From: a virus
DNA length: 63,368 bases
IMG/VR virus record: IMGVR_UViG_3300027971_000057
Location: 1 to 63,368 of that record
Reading direction: 5' to 3' (one strand)
Made by a program: the position numbers and the translations under genes. Numbering within the stretch: position 1 is the stretch's first letter; the number at the start of each line of letters is the position of its first letter. This document shows, one piece after another, positions 6,424 through 14,130 of the stretch. A model generated the notes under the pieces. It had not been told where the DNA came from. It did not search any database and saw only the letters and a list, made by a program, of their open reading frames with translations.

Positions 6424-8936
6424 GATTTACCTTGTGGTTTGTTTGCCTGTGAGCGAGCTTGTGCTGCGGCCTGAGCCTTACTTCTAGCGATGTCGATACC
6501 CATGCGTGTGCCGTCACGCTCTTGATCTGCTGCCAGACGCGCTTGCTCATGGCTAGTCTTCATCTGTGCTTGCATGGCGTTAAGCTGAATAGTTCCCTCG
6601 GCTTGCATCCGCTTGATCTCAATCTCATCGGCTCTAGCTGCTGCATCCGTCTGAAGCTTCTTTTCCTTGATCTGCATTTCTTGTGCTTTGATCTGCACTT
6701 CTTGCTGACGGATCTGAAGTTCTTGCTGCTGCATCTGCACAATCGGGTCTTGCTGGGCCTGTTGAGCTTGCTGCTGTGCTTGCTCTTGTTTATGTTGTTG
6801 CAGCACTTGCTGTGCGGCCTGTGCCATTGCGCTAGACAACATATTCTGCATTTCTGCTGGAATCTTCGGGCCGTTTTCGTCGTCTACATCTTCCGGTGGC
6901 AGTGGCATACCCATTTGCTGCTCGATCTGCATCCGGTACGCATAAGCAGCGTGTTCAGCGATGTGAGCCATGCCCGCAGCCATCATCTCCTGCGCTTTCG
7001 GGTTCTGCCCCACGACAGCCATGATCTTTGGATCTTGGGTCATCGACATATGCACTTGGATATGCGACTCATGGTCTTGGAAGATGAACGCCTTGAGTGG
7101 CTTGCTCTTCAGGATGTCCATGTTCTCCGTGACCGGATCTTTTGGCTTCATGTCATCAGGGAGTGGGACGAGCTTTTCAGCGTTCTTGATCCCCAAGACA
7201 TCCAACATGGCACGGTGTAGTTGTGGGAGGTCATAGATCTCCGGGGCCATCTGAGCCATCTGGATCACAGCCTGATACTGCACCACACGCTGAGACATAG
7301 TTGCAGCGTTAGGATCACTGACCGGGATGATATCTACATGGGAGTAGTCATCTTTCTTGGCCTTCTCAGTATTGTTCCCCGGCTCATAGTCGTAGTCTTC
7401 ATCCGTGTAGTCACGGATGATCGCCGCCAGAAGCTGCAACTCTTGCTTGAATGAGTAGTGAACCCGCGCCTGAACCGCCGTCATCACCTTGAGTTGGCGC
7501 TCAAGAATAGCCAGCGTGGAGCCGACAGGAGAGTTAGCCGACATATCACTGACCTGCATATCAGCAGTAGCAGCGAAGCGGCGTCCCTCCTCAACAATCT
7601 TGTCCAGCAGCCCCGCCAGAACCGACGAAGGCTCCTTGTAAGGAAGAGGGAGAATGTTGTCGCGCAGAGCGCCAGAGCCAATGTCTACGTCGCGGAACTC
7701 TCCGGGTGCGATTGGCGTGTCGTCGCCTTTGATCCGCAGTCCTCTAGACTTAAGCCCTCCGGGTAGGTTAGACAGCGTTCCTGCGTCAACCAACTGTCGC
7801 ATAAGGCTAGTAGCTGACTTCGCATATCCTCCGATGAGATGGAATAGGCCAAAGCCATACGCGCCAAAACCGGGGATGTACTGATAATGTACGAAGTGCT
7901 GACGTTTGAGCTTGAGGTCGTCGTCCTCTTTCCAGTTCCGCCTAATAGCAAGGACTTCATTGGATCCCTTGATTAAAGTGACTACATACGGAAGGTGAAT
8001 GCCTGTCTTCTTACCCTTCTCATCCTTGTCCTCGAAACCTTCCAGATCGAGATCTACATGGCACTCATAAATAGTCAAGCGATCATCATTGATGTCGCTA
8101 AATCCTGTTTCCTTGTCCTTTGCTTTCTGAATGTCGTCAGACATCTTCAGCGGATCAGGGAGATCAATGTCGCGGTAGAAGCCAGCTTGTTGCAGCTTCA
8201 CAACCTCATTCTCGGTTTTCCGCATTACGTGCGTCAGCCGATAGCAAGTGTCAAGGTTAGACGTTCCATATGGCAGAAGTATGTCTTCTGCGGGAATAAA
8301 GATCGAAACCTGACGCCCCAGTGATGGGTCGTAGTAGACCTTCTTGAACGCAGAACCCGTGGCCGGGAGGCTCCACAGCATCCGCTCGTGTTCTGGCCTG
8401 AACTCCCGCATGACTTCGGTAAGTTCATAGTTCATGTCATCCTCGACACGAACAGCGGCTTCTTTCTTCTCTGGCGTCTCCTTGCCGAGAATCTTTGTGC
8501 GTACTGGCCCTGATGCGGGGAAAGTCTCGGTGATGGTCTCTGACTGGAACCGGATCACTGCCTCAGTGATCATGGGGTGGAACACGCCACAAGCACCATT
8601 CCAAGGTTCTGTACGTTCCTCGTATTGCAAACCTAGCAGTTTCAGACCCTCGGTGTAGGCTTTTTCCCAGTCTTTGCGTGAACCTTTGTCGTTATCGATG
8701 TCTCCCGCAAGGTCACCAGCCAGCGAATCGAGGTACTTTTGCTCAAGTTCATCGGCCAGATTGATGTTGAAATCATCCGTTTCGTCAGCTTTTTCGATAG
8801 AAAGATCCATATCCCCAGCGTGAATGTTCACCGCCTCAGGGTCAACAATCTCAATTTCGATGGGATCTTGCCCCGCACCCAACGCATCCAGCCCCATTGG
8901 AGCCTGATATAGCCCCTTGTCGATGTTCGTAGCCAT
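6420..8936 (-). CDS. Portal protein (head-to-tail connector)
   Basis: The 838-residue product forms the dodecameric ring through which DNA is packaged and ejected. It has an acidic N-terminus and a core that includes RTEPWNGACGVFHPMITEAV and the membrane-like FGAYGFGLFHLIGGYAKSAT stretch typical of large podovirus-type portals. A Gln-rich coiled-coil tail from about residue 700 (QQQ runs, QMQIKEKK) may form the barrel. ATG 8934-8936 has AAGGA six bases upstream and is preferred over an upstream in-frame codon. It follows terminase and precedes scaffold, the normal order. Confidence 0.85.
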   Translation of the reverse strand: MATNIDKGLYQAPMGLDALGAGQDPIEIEIVDPEAVNIHAGDMDLSIEKADETDDFNINLADELEQKYLDSLAGDLAGDIDNDKGSRKDWEKAYTEGLKLLGLQYEERTEPWNGACGVFHPMITEAVIRFQSETITETFPASGPVRTKILGKETPEKKEAAVRVEDDMNYELTEVMREFRPEHERMLWSLPATGSAFKKVYYDPSLGRQVSIFIPAEDILLPYGTSNLDTCYRLTHVMRKTENEVVKLQQAGFYRDIDLPDPLKMSDDIQKAKDKETGFSDINDDRLTIYECHVDLDLEGFEDKDEKGKKTGIHLPYVVTLIKGSNEVLAIRRNWKEDDDLKLKRQHFVHYQYIPGFGAYGFGLFHLIGGYAKSATSLMRQLVDAGTLSNLPGGLKSRGLRIKGDDTPIAPGEFRDVDIGSGALRDNILPLPYKEPSSVLAGLLDKIVEEGRRFAATADMQVSDMSANSPVGSTLAILERQLKVMTAVQARVHYSFKQELQLLAAIIRDYTDEDYDYEPGNNTEKAKKDDYSHVDIIPVSDPNAATMSQRVVQYQAVIQMAQMAPEIYDLPQLHRAMLDVLGIKNAEKLVPLPDDMKPKDPVTENMDILKSKPLKAFIFQDHESHIQVHMSMTQDPKIMAVVGQNPKAQEMMAAGMAHIAEHAAYAYRMQIEQQMGMPLPPEDVDDENGPKIPAEMQNMLSSAMAQAAQQVLQQHKQEQAQQQAQQAQQDPIVQMQQQELQIRQQEVQIKAQEMQIKEKKLQTDAAARADEIEIKRMQAEGTIQLNAMQAQMKTSHEQARLAADQERDGTRMGIDIARSKAQAAAQARSQANKPQGKS

Positions 8937-8944
8937 GTCAGTCC

Positions 8945-9454
8945 TTAAAGATTGTGGGTGCAAAGCGTAGAGCAGAGTTCTTTGAACGTCAGCGAACGGT
9001 CTTTGTCAAAAAACTCCAAGGTCAGCAAGTACCTTGGTTTTGTAAAATTGTAGACGGTGTGTGGTATTTGCGTATTAAATGCGTAATACGTGTGCTGGAG
9101 GTACGGCAGTTCAATGAAGGGGAACGCAACATCTTCAGTAGAGCCTTTGAACATACAGCGGCTATCCCCGCCGTCTTCCAGCAGCATATTGATACCGACT
9201 TGTCGTACGGTGTCGGTGTGCCAGTTGTAGCAAGTGTTCTCGGGCATACGGGCGATTGCACCTAGCAGCCTGTATTTGGACATCAAAAACTGCAACACAG
9301 GATCCTGCTCCATCAGTTCTGGCGGCACAGGGGCAACGTCAAAGTTATAGTACTTATGCCACTCCTTGGCGGTGTGCGCGATCTCCAGCAACGGCTTTGT
9401 CAGCGTTGAGGATATGGCAATGGGCCAAAAGCAGTCTGTTGGGTGTGTACGCAT
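8945..9454 (-). CDS. 2OG-Fe(II) oxygenase/cupin-like protein
   Basis: The 169-residue protein contains NWHTDTVRQVGINMLLEDGG followed about 45 residues later by IPHTVYNFTKPRYLLTLEF. This matches the HxD...H...R metal and 2-oxoglutarate ligands of the double-stranded beta-helix oxygenases (aspartyl/asparaginyl hydroxylase or cupin type). Such enzymes hydroxylate proteins or nucleic acids. It lies between terminase and portal genes, joined to its upstream neighbour by a TAATG overlap. The substrate is unknown; a virion or host protein is possible. Confidence 0.6.
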   Translation of the reverse strand: MRTHPTDCFWPIAISSTLTKPLLEIAHTAKEWHKYYNFDVAPVPPELMEQDPVLQFLMSKYRLLGAIARMPENTCYNWHTDTVRQVGINMLLEDGGDSRCMFKGSTEDVAFPFIELPYLQHTYYAFNTQIPHTVYNFTKPRYLLTLEFFDKDRSLTFKELCSTLCTHNL

Positions 9455-9717
9455 TAACGCCTCTTCAAAGTCGCAGCGTTTGTCTTGGGGTTGTACTTGA
9501 ACGCAGTGGGTTTCTTACCCGTGCGCGTACTGGCTCTGTCCAGAGCACGCTCTTCAGCGGTCATGGCATCGCGCTTCTTGCCAGCAGCGGTGAGATTGCC
9601 TTTGGCATCTACGTGCCCACGCTTTTGCAAGACCTCAAGCGCCGTCTCCCGTGAGCCGATCTGAGCCGCCAAGCGGTCAATCAACTGATGTCGGCCCATG
9701 AATTTCTGCGTGGTCAT
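9454..9717 (-). CDS. Small conserved basic protein between terminase and portal
   Basis: The 87-residue protein starts MTTQKFMGRHQLIDRLAAQ and ends with a basic tail (RTGKKPTAFKYNPKTNAATLKRR). The middle has an AMTAEERALDRAS helix. Similar short proteins with this tail are common beside terminase genes of environmental phages. A TTG codon at 9729 would add four residues. No ribosome-binding site is obvious for either. DNA binding is plausible from the charge but unproven. Confidence 0.55.
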   Translation of the reverse strand: MTTQKFMGRHQLIDRLAAQIGSRETALEVLQKRGHVDAKGNLTAAGKKRDAMTAEERALDRASTRTGKKPTAFKYNPKTNAATLKRR

Positions 9718-9725
9718 ATCGGTAG

Positions 9726-11267
9726 TCAATAGTATGCGGCTTGTCTGCGCCTAAAGAATTTCGGTTCGTCTTTTTCGTCTGAGTCCAGTGGAACAAGCCC
9801 ACCTTGGCGAAAGCGCAGGAGTGCTTGGGTGGCAGTATCGACGTAGTCGTCGTGTTCGCCAACGGGAAAAGACGCTATTTCCTCGATAACCTCGCGTGCC
9901 CAGCGTGTATCAGGAGCCCAGACTTTACCCGAAGTGAACAGATCGGATACGGCGTTCATACGAACCATCTTATCGTTGCCCCGGCTAGGCGAGAACTCAC
10001 TGACCGGAACCCCGATACTGCGTAGCTCTTGTATTAGTGGTGCGCCAGCGGCTTTCTTTTCAATCAAACAAGCGTCAGGTTCCCATTCCTTGTAGTGCTT
10101 TAGGGCAACTTGCTTCAATTCAGGAAACGCCATGCGATCTTTGAACGCATCGAGCAGGATGATCTGCGGAGCGTTATTTTCTTCCTCGTTGTAGAACACA
10201 CCCCACGTTGTGCAGGCGGAATAGTCCGAGGTTGTCTTGGTCTCGAACGCCGTATCCCACGACTGAATGACGTATTCGCACTTGGGCGGGTCTTCCCCGG
10301 GCCATATGCGCCAGAACTTCCGGGAAATGATGGCAGAGGTGTCGCTGGTGGGCTGCTGCATATACTGGGCGTTCCAGTATCGCGGGTCCATGTTGGCTTT
10401 TTTGTTCTTAAGCTGGTCGAGCGGCCATTGTTCAGGCCACAGCGACTTCTCCTCTGGGGTATCTTCGTCCAGAATGGCGGGAAGCTCGACAATCTCCCAC
10501 TGATCGGCGTTGGGGTTCTTGGTCTGGTAGTCGATCAAGCGCCCAGTCAGGTCAAGCAGCGACCAGCGCGTCATGATGACAATGATTGCCCCTCCGGGCA
10601 TCAGTCGTTGGAGCGGTCCCGTCTGAAACCACGACCATGCCGTATCAAAAGCCAGACGCGAGTTAGCCTTAACGTCCTGCTCCGAATGCGGATCGTCGAT
10701 GACAAATAGGTCAGCACCTCGGCCAGCGAGAGCGCCACCAACGCCAGCAGCATAATACTGGCCCCCAGCAGCAGTTGACCACTTACCAGCAGCCTTCTGG
10801 TCATCAGCGACAATTGTCTGAGGAAAGATCTCATGATACTCGTCCCCATCGATGAGGTTTCGGATGCGTCGGCCATAGTCTTCTGACAGGGACGCGGTGT
10901 GCGTGCCCATGATGATCTTCTTATCTGGGTATTTTCCTAGAAAGTAGGCAGGGAAAAGGTAGGAAGAGAACTCAGACTTACCCATACGCGGCGCGATGTT
11001 GATGATCACGCGCTTTTTCTTACCCTCAATCACATCGGTGAAGATCTTGGCGAGCTTCTTGTGGTGAGCGCCGATCTTGAACCCCGGGTATACAGCCGAG
11101 GCAAACCCCAGCATGGAGTGCTTGGCCGCAGTAAGTCGTGCGCGAGTCTCACGAATCTCCAAGTCCTCGAACAACTCCATCTTGTCTTTGAGCGACATGG
11201 AGGGGAGCGCTTTCATCAGCGCTTCAAGTTCCCGCTTACTAAGGGTAGTAAGAGAACTGAGGTTCAT
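9726..11267 (-). CDS. terL: Terminase large subunit
   Basis: The 513-residue motor packages DNA into the prohead. The ATPase domain has a Walker A-like IAPRMGKSEF (residues 91-100), Walker B LFVIDD (187-192) and a coupling segment IVIMTRW (229-235). The RNase H-like nuclease domain shows SWDTA (Asp338), LIEKKAAG (Glu403) and HDDYVDT (Asp473-474). All catalytic positions appear intact and the length is normal. It overlaps the probable small subunit by four bases and lies directly before the portal group. Confidence 0.9.
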   Translation of the reverse strand: MNLSSLTTLSKRELEALMKALPSMSLKDKMELFEDLEIRETRARLTAAKHSMLGFASAVYPGFKIGAHHKKLAKIFTDVIEGKKKRVIINIAPRMGKSEFSSYLFPAYFLGKYPDKKIIMGTHTASLSEDYGRRIRNLIDGDEYHEIFPQTIVADDQKAAGKWSTAAGGQYYAAGVGGALAGRGADLFVIDDPHSEQDVKANSRLAFDTAWSWFQTGPLQRLMPGGAIIVIMTRWSLLDLTGRLIDYQTKNPNADQWEIVELPAILDEDTPEEKSLWPEQWPLDQLKNKKANMDPRYWNAQYMQQPTSDTSAIISRKFWRIWPGEDPPKCEYVIQSWDTAFETKTTSDYSACTTWGVFYNEEENNAPQIILLDAFKDRMAFPELKQVALKHYKEWEPDACLIEKKAAGAPLIQELRSIGVPVSEFSPSRGNDKMVRMNAVSDLFTSGKVWAPDTRWAREVIEEIASFPVGEHDDYVDTATQALLRFRQGGLVPLDSDEKDEPKFFRRRQAAYY

Positions 11268-11923
11268 GCGGCAGAGATCGAGTCTGGCGTGCTGTCTTCG
11301 GGGGCTTCTTCAATATCGATCACATCCACAACCTGCATGAACTTGTTGAGCTTGTCTTTAATGCGCTGCTCAAGTTCGTTGTCGGACATCTCAGCCTTTT
11401 TAATTTCAATCTTCTCAGTGAACAAGCCCACCTCGGTAACCTTGCCTAGCATCTCCAGCGCCTTGAGCCTGATACGAGCGTCGGGGTGATTGGTCTCTTC
11501 AATGATCTTGGCGACGGCCATGCCGCGCATACCCTTGGCCTGCTCGATGAATTCCCAGTCGTAGGCTGAAAGCATGGTTACCAGATGCCTCACGGCTTCT
11601 GGCGTTTTCAACTGGGTGAGCGCGGTCTTTGTTTGATCTGCCGGGGAGACGGTTGCTAGTGCTGTGAAGACTTTACGCGCCGCGTTGGCTTGCGCTTCTT
11701 CTAGTACCTTCTGGTCATCTTCAACGCCCATCGACTCCAACCAAGCAGTTGTATTGACTTGTGCGTTGAGCATCGCGTCGGGCGTGGCCTTATCCAAAGG
11801 AAGCACGGGTTTGCGTGCGACGTCGGAAATGGGCGGATTAAAGTCTACTAAGTGTTCAAGCATATGCGTAGGGTATTGCACCTCGTTTGGGGCGAGTGTA
11901 TAGTTAAATCTGTAGTGCTGCAA
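11264..11923 (-). CDS. Probable terminase small subunit
   Basis: This is the first gene of the leftward block. The C-terminal half (ALEMLGKVTEVGLFTEKIEI, then KDKLNKFMQVVDV) resembles small terminase subunits, which bind pac or cos DNA and load it onto the large subunit. The ATGA overlap with the large subunit supports the call. The start is uncertain: the longest frame begins at TTG 11923, and the first ATG is at 11861-11863, giving 199 residues. Neither has a strong Shine-Dalgarno sequence. Confidence 0.6.
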   Translation of the reverse strand: MQHYRFNYTLAPNEVQYPTHMLEHLVDFNPPISDVARKPVLPLDKATPDAMLNAQVNTTAWLESMGVEDDQKVLEEAQANAARKVFTALATVSPADQTKTALTQLKTPEAVRHLVTMLSAYDWEFIEQAKGMRGMAVAKIIEETNHPDARIRLKALEMLGKVTEVGLFTEKIEIKKAEMSDNELEQRIKDKLNKFMQVVDVIDIEEAPEDSTPDSISAA

Positions 11924-11982
11924 GCGCAGTGGCTTCCAGCCATTGCGATTCGCATTGCTCTCCCCTTGGTCTCACGACCTTC

Positions 11983-12007
11983 TGCCCGCGTATGCGGGCA
12001 TTTTTTT
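11983..12007 (+). terminator. Rightward rho-independent terminator in the control region
   Basis: TGCCCGC, loop GTAT, GCGGGCA form a perfect 7-bp stem followed by seven T. It points rightward although the neighbouring gene on the left is transcribed leftward. It would stop rightward transcripts coming from opposite the structural block before they enter the early region. Confidence 0.8.
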
Positions 12008-12025
12008 GGGTTGGTGTGTCTAGTG

Positions 12026-12056
12026 TTAGACAAAAGAGGGCTAGATTTTTTATAAT
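12026..12056 (+). promoter_or_regulatory. Candidate rightward early promoter
   Basis: A perfect TATAAT box lies at 12051-12056. TTAGAC/TAGACA 18-19 bases upstream is a weak -35. The GTTAGACA word also follows the TATAAT box in both repeated promoters near 16.9 and 17.9 kb. It lies after the rightward terminator and before the first early gene. A CCCCCGGGGG palindrome follows at once. Confidence 0.45.
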
Positions 12057-12167
12057 ATACCCCCGGGGGGCCGTATTTTTTATAGTTTGACAAGAAATAG
12101 TATGTGCGGGTGAGGAATAGTGTTCACGTAGCATCGTCGTCGGGTCACCGAAAAGGGGATGTGGGGG

Positions 12168-12239
12168 GTATCTGGGGGTCGCCATCGGGTATCTCACGGG
12201 CTAAAACCGAGTATCTGCTAGGTGCTGGGCAGGGTATCG
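12168..12239 (+). repeat. Four GTATC direct repeats at two-helical-turn spacing
   Basis: GTATCT occurs at 12168, 12189 and 12211 and GTATCG at 12234, all in the same direction and 21-23 bases apart, which places them on one face of the helix. They lie upstream of the first rightward gene. The pattern fits operator or iteron sites for a phage regulator or initiator. Confidence 0.55.
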
Positions 12240-12312
12240 ACCCCGATCAGGAAGGGGGTTTTCTACAATGAAATTGTCTCTGGTGCATAGGGCATCGGAG
12301 GCAGCAAACCAA

Positions 12313-12335
12313 ATGAGGACAGAGTGTCCTCGAAT
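12313..12335. repeat. Palindrome family 1, copy 1 (degenerate left arm)
   Basis: The right arm TGTCCTCGAAT is intact; the left arm AATGAGGACA has lost two to three pairing bases; the centre is GAG. It lies upstream of the AGAGGA ribosome-binding site of the first early gene. Confidence 0.7.
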
Positions 12336-12363
12336 CAACGGGCTAAGCCCAGAGGAAAACGAA

Positions 12364-12852
12364 ATGACCAAGATCAACACCACCGCCGCATTCTCCGCCC
12401 TCGACGCATTCGCTCTGGCAGGCGACACGGCACGCACCACGTTGTGCGTGTCGCTCATCGCCGCAGGCATCGTGACCCGAGAGGATGCATTGCCCGTCGT
12501 CACCGCGTGGGCCGCAGAGCGCTGCGATTGCCCGCTCGTTGACGGGCAAAAGCGGATGAAGGGCCAGATGGTTTTCGACGCTACGTCGCCGAACTATTCC
12601 AACGCCCAGAAGACCCGTGGCCGCGTCCTCGACGCATTCGCGCCAACCGAGGCCCGCGTCGAGCGTCAGGAGGCCGCAGCAGAGGCCGAGGCCAAGGCCA
12701 CCAAGGCCAAGGCCACCAAGGCCGAGAAAGCCGCTCACGCGGCCTTGCAGGAGGCTCGCAAGGCCGTCGCCGAGGCCGAGGCCGCATTCTTGGCTGCGTG
12801 CGGTGGCAACAAGCCCCGTGCGAAGGCTCTCGACAAGGCTCTGTCTGCCTGA
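12364..12852 (+). CDS. Early Ala/Lys-rich protein, unknown
   Basis: The 162-residue protein begins MTKINTTAAFSALDAFALAG. Residues 1-100 look globular. The rest is an Ala/Glu/Lys-rich helix (RQEAAAEAEAKATKAK, EARKAVAEAEAAF) with a short basic end, suggesting a coiled coil. The start at 12364 is chosen because AGAGGA lies just upstream; an in-frame ATG at 12268 would run through the palindrome. First gene of the rightward block, so probably expressed early. No family recognised. Confidence 0.6.
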   Translation: MTKINTTAAFSALDAFALAGDTARTTLCVSLIAAGIVTREDALPVVTAWAAERCDCPLVDGQKRMKGQMVFDATSPNYSNAQKTRGRVLDAFAPTEARVERQEAAAEAEAKATKAKATKAEKAAHAALQEARKAVAEAEAAFLAACGGNKPRAKALDKALSA

Positions 12853-12860
12853 GCGTCTCG

Positions 12861-12970
12861 GTCTGTCCCTATTTAATCCCCTGTCAATCGCGGAGCGTGG
12901 GTCAGACATCGGGGGTCTGACCCTATTTAATTCGAGGACACGCTGTCCTCGAATCCCCTGTCAATCGTGG
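12861..12970. repeat. Tandem duplication, one copy with and one without palindrome
   Basis: Bases 12861-12893 and 12915-12970 are copies of the same 33-base sequence with two differences. In the second copy exactly 23 bases, the family 1 palindrome, are present between TTTAA and TCCCC. The first copy is uninterrupted. It therefore gives an empty/filled site pair. Confidence 0.85.
12930..12954. repeat. Palindrome family 1, copy 2 (centre CGC)
   Basis: Perfect 11-base arms, ATTCGAGGACA and TGTCCTCGAAT, around CGC. It lies within the second copy of the tandem duplication, between two early genes. Confidence 0.9.
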
Positions 12971-12982
12971 CAGGGGAAAACC

Positions 12983-13007
12983 ATTCGAGGACACTTTGTC
13001 CTCGAAT
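12983..13007. repeat. Palindrome family 1, copy 3 (centre CTT)
   Basis: Perfect 11-base arms around CTT, 28 bases after copy 2. It lies 16 bases upstream of the ATG of the 77-residue early gene and is followed by CAAC, as in several other copies. Confidence 0.9.
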
Positions 13008-13023
13008 CAACTGGGAGAATGAG

Positions 13024-13257
13024 ATGAGCAAAAGAGTCTTTCGTGTAGTGTCCGTCCTCAACTACGAGGATCTGAACAAGTGCTTCACGTGGCGTGGCGG
13101 GCTGCAAAAGAATGCCAAGACTGTGCGGCACACCAGCCTGCGCTCGGCCTTGGAAGAGGCACGATGGGCTGCGTCTCATGAGTACACGGCGTTCGTCGTG
13201 CGGCGCAATGCTCGTGGCTGGGAAGAAGTCGCCTATTGCCCGCCCTTGGCTCGTTGA
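13024..13257 (+). CDS. Small early protein, unknown
   Basis: The 77-residue protein (MSKRVFRVVSVLNYEDLNKC...) is basic and ends WEEVAYCPPLAR. The start is ATG 13024 after GGGAGAATGAG. An in-frame ATG at 12967 would read through the palindrome and is unlikely. Compact alpha/beta composition, no signal peptide or metal motif. It stands between palindrome copies 3 and 4, so it may be regulated with the other palindrome-flanked genes. Function unknown. Confidence 0.6.
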   Translation: MSKRVFRVVSVLNYEDLNKCFTWRGGLQKNAKTVRHTSLRSALEEARWAASHEYTAFVVRRNARGWEEVAYCPPLAR

Positions 13258-13305
13258 GCGTAGCCCCTTGGCCCCTGCTCGGGGTCTTGGGGGTGCGTTT
13301 GCACC

Positions 13306-13330
13306 ATTCGAGGACAGAGTGTCCTCGAAT
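13306..13330. repeat. Palindrome family 1, copy 4 (centre GAG)
   Basis: Perfect 11-base arms around GAG. It is followed by CAACC and an AAAGGA ribosome-binding site for the next early gene. Confidence 0.9.
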
Positions 13331-13348
13331 CAACCTAAAGGAAATGAC

Positions 13349-13582
13349 ATGGCTACCACCATAAAAGAGATCCGCGACACAGTCGCCAGCATGGCCGTTG
13401 AATTCGACGCGCCCTTCCGTTTCGATGAGGGCAACACCACGTGCGGCATCACGTGGAAACTCAACTTCAACGAGATGGGGCGCGACATCCTTGTCGCGAA
13501 AACCAAGACCGCGTTCCTGCACGACATCCAGACCTACCGAGAGGGCTTGCGCGACGGGCGCAAGTGGTGGGATCGCGGCTGA
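13349..13582 (+). CDS. Small early protein, unknown
   Basis: The 77-residue protein begins MATTIKEIRDTVASMAVEFD and ends YREGLRDGRKWWDRG. It is hydrophilic and probably mixed alpha/beta, with no recognisable motif. ATG 13349 has AAAGGA upstream. Palindromes lie on both sides (copies 4 and 5). The last gene before the 500-base non-coding region. Function not recognised. Confidence 0.6.
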   Translation: MATTIKEIRDTVASMAVEFDAPFRFDEGNTTCGITWKLNFNEMGRDILVAKTKTAFLHDIQTYREGLRDGRKWWDRG

Positions 13583-13595
13583 TGTGAAGCAAACC

Positions 13596-13620
13596 ATTCG
13601 AGGACAGAGTGTCCTCGAAT
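13596..13620. repeat. Palindrome family 1, copy 5 (centre GAG)
   Basis: Perfect 11-base arms around GAG. No gene follows for 500 bases; it marks the left border of the putative origin region, while copy 6 marks the right border. Confidence 0.9.
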
Positions 13621-14040
13621 GGTAGGTTAGTGATCACTAACCCCATAATCTTCAAATTTTGAAGGTATCCGGGCGTATCCAATCTTTTGCACGCTCGCCA
13701 CCCCGCCAGACACGCGCAGAGCGAGCATTCATGCGGCTCCCAGCGTTTTCGGACAGACCTCTCTATATATATATATTTATTAAAGAATAGATAGATAGAT
13801 GTGTTTGTGTGTCCACCCTTTTGCCCGCGCTTTGATTGTTGCTCATCCTTTGTCTTTGTTCCTTAGGGGTGTTAGTATTTGTTTTCAGATGGATACGTAG
13901 GTGCAAAATCGCGCAGAGCAAGCATTGGCGCGGGCTCCAGCCTGTCCAGCGTGGTGGCGGCGCGGAATAGCGAACGGATACCTTGGATACTTGAAGATTA
14001 AGATCCTTACAGACTAGATCACTTGGTCTGTTTCGTGTAC
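13621..14040. other. Non-coding region, candidate replication origin
   Basis: No convincing gene is present. It holds an 18-base perfect palindrome at 13625-13642, a second dyad CTTCAAATTTTGAAG at 13650-13664, GTATCC at 13665 and 13675, and the complement GGATAC at 13891, 13976 and 13985. An AT tract (TATATATATATATTTATTAA) lies at 13764-13783, followed by TAGA repeats. A 17-base direct repeat occurs at 13713 and 13910 with one mismatch. Palindromes, short inverted sites around an easily melted tract, and family 1 borders on both sides are what an origin or a partition site looks like. This is inference. Confidence 0.5.
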
Positions 14041-14065
14041 ATTCGAGGACACTCTGTCCTCGAAT
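14041..14065. repeat. Palindrome family 1, copy 6 (centre CTC)
   Basis: Perfect 11-base arms around CTC, at the right end of the non-coding region and 65 bases before the next gene start. Confidence 0.9.
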
Positions 14066-14130
14066 CGTTGAGCGTGGCGTGAGGGGCGTGCGCTCAACTT
14101 CCTCTGTTTCCCCTTGTTTTGGAGAGTGTG

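Noticed and set aside
6459-7220. Long rightward frame opposite the portal gene (253 codons)
   Set aside because: Leu/His/Cys-rich shadow of the Gln-rich portal tail read in reverse; no ribosome-binding site and opposite to all neighbours.
12343-12909. Leftward 188-codon frame opposite the first early gene
   Set aside because: Produced by GC-rich Ala/Lys codons read in reverse; it runs through the palindromes and has no ribosome-binding site.
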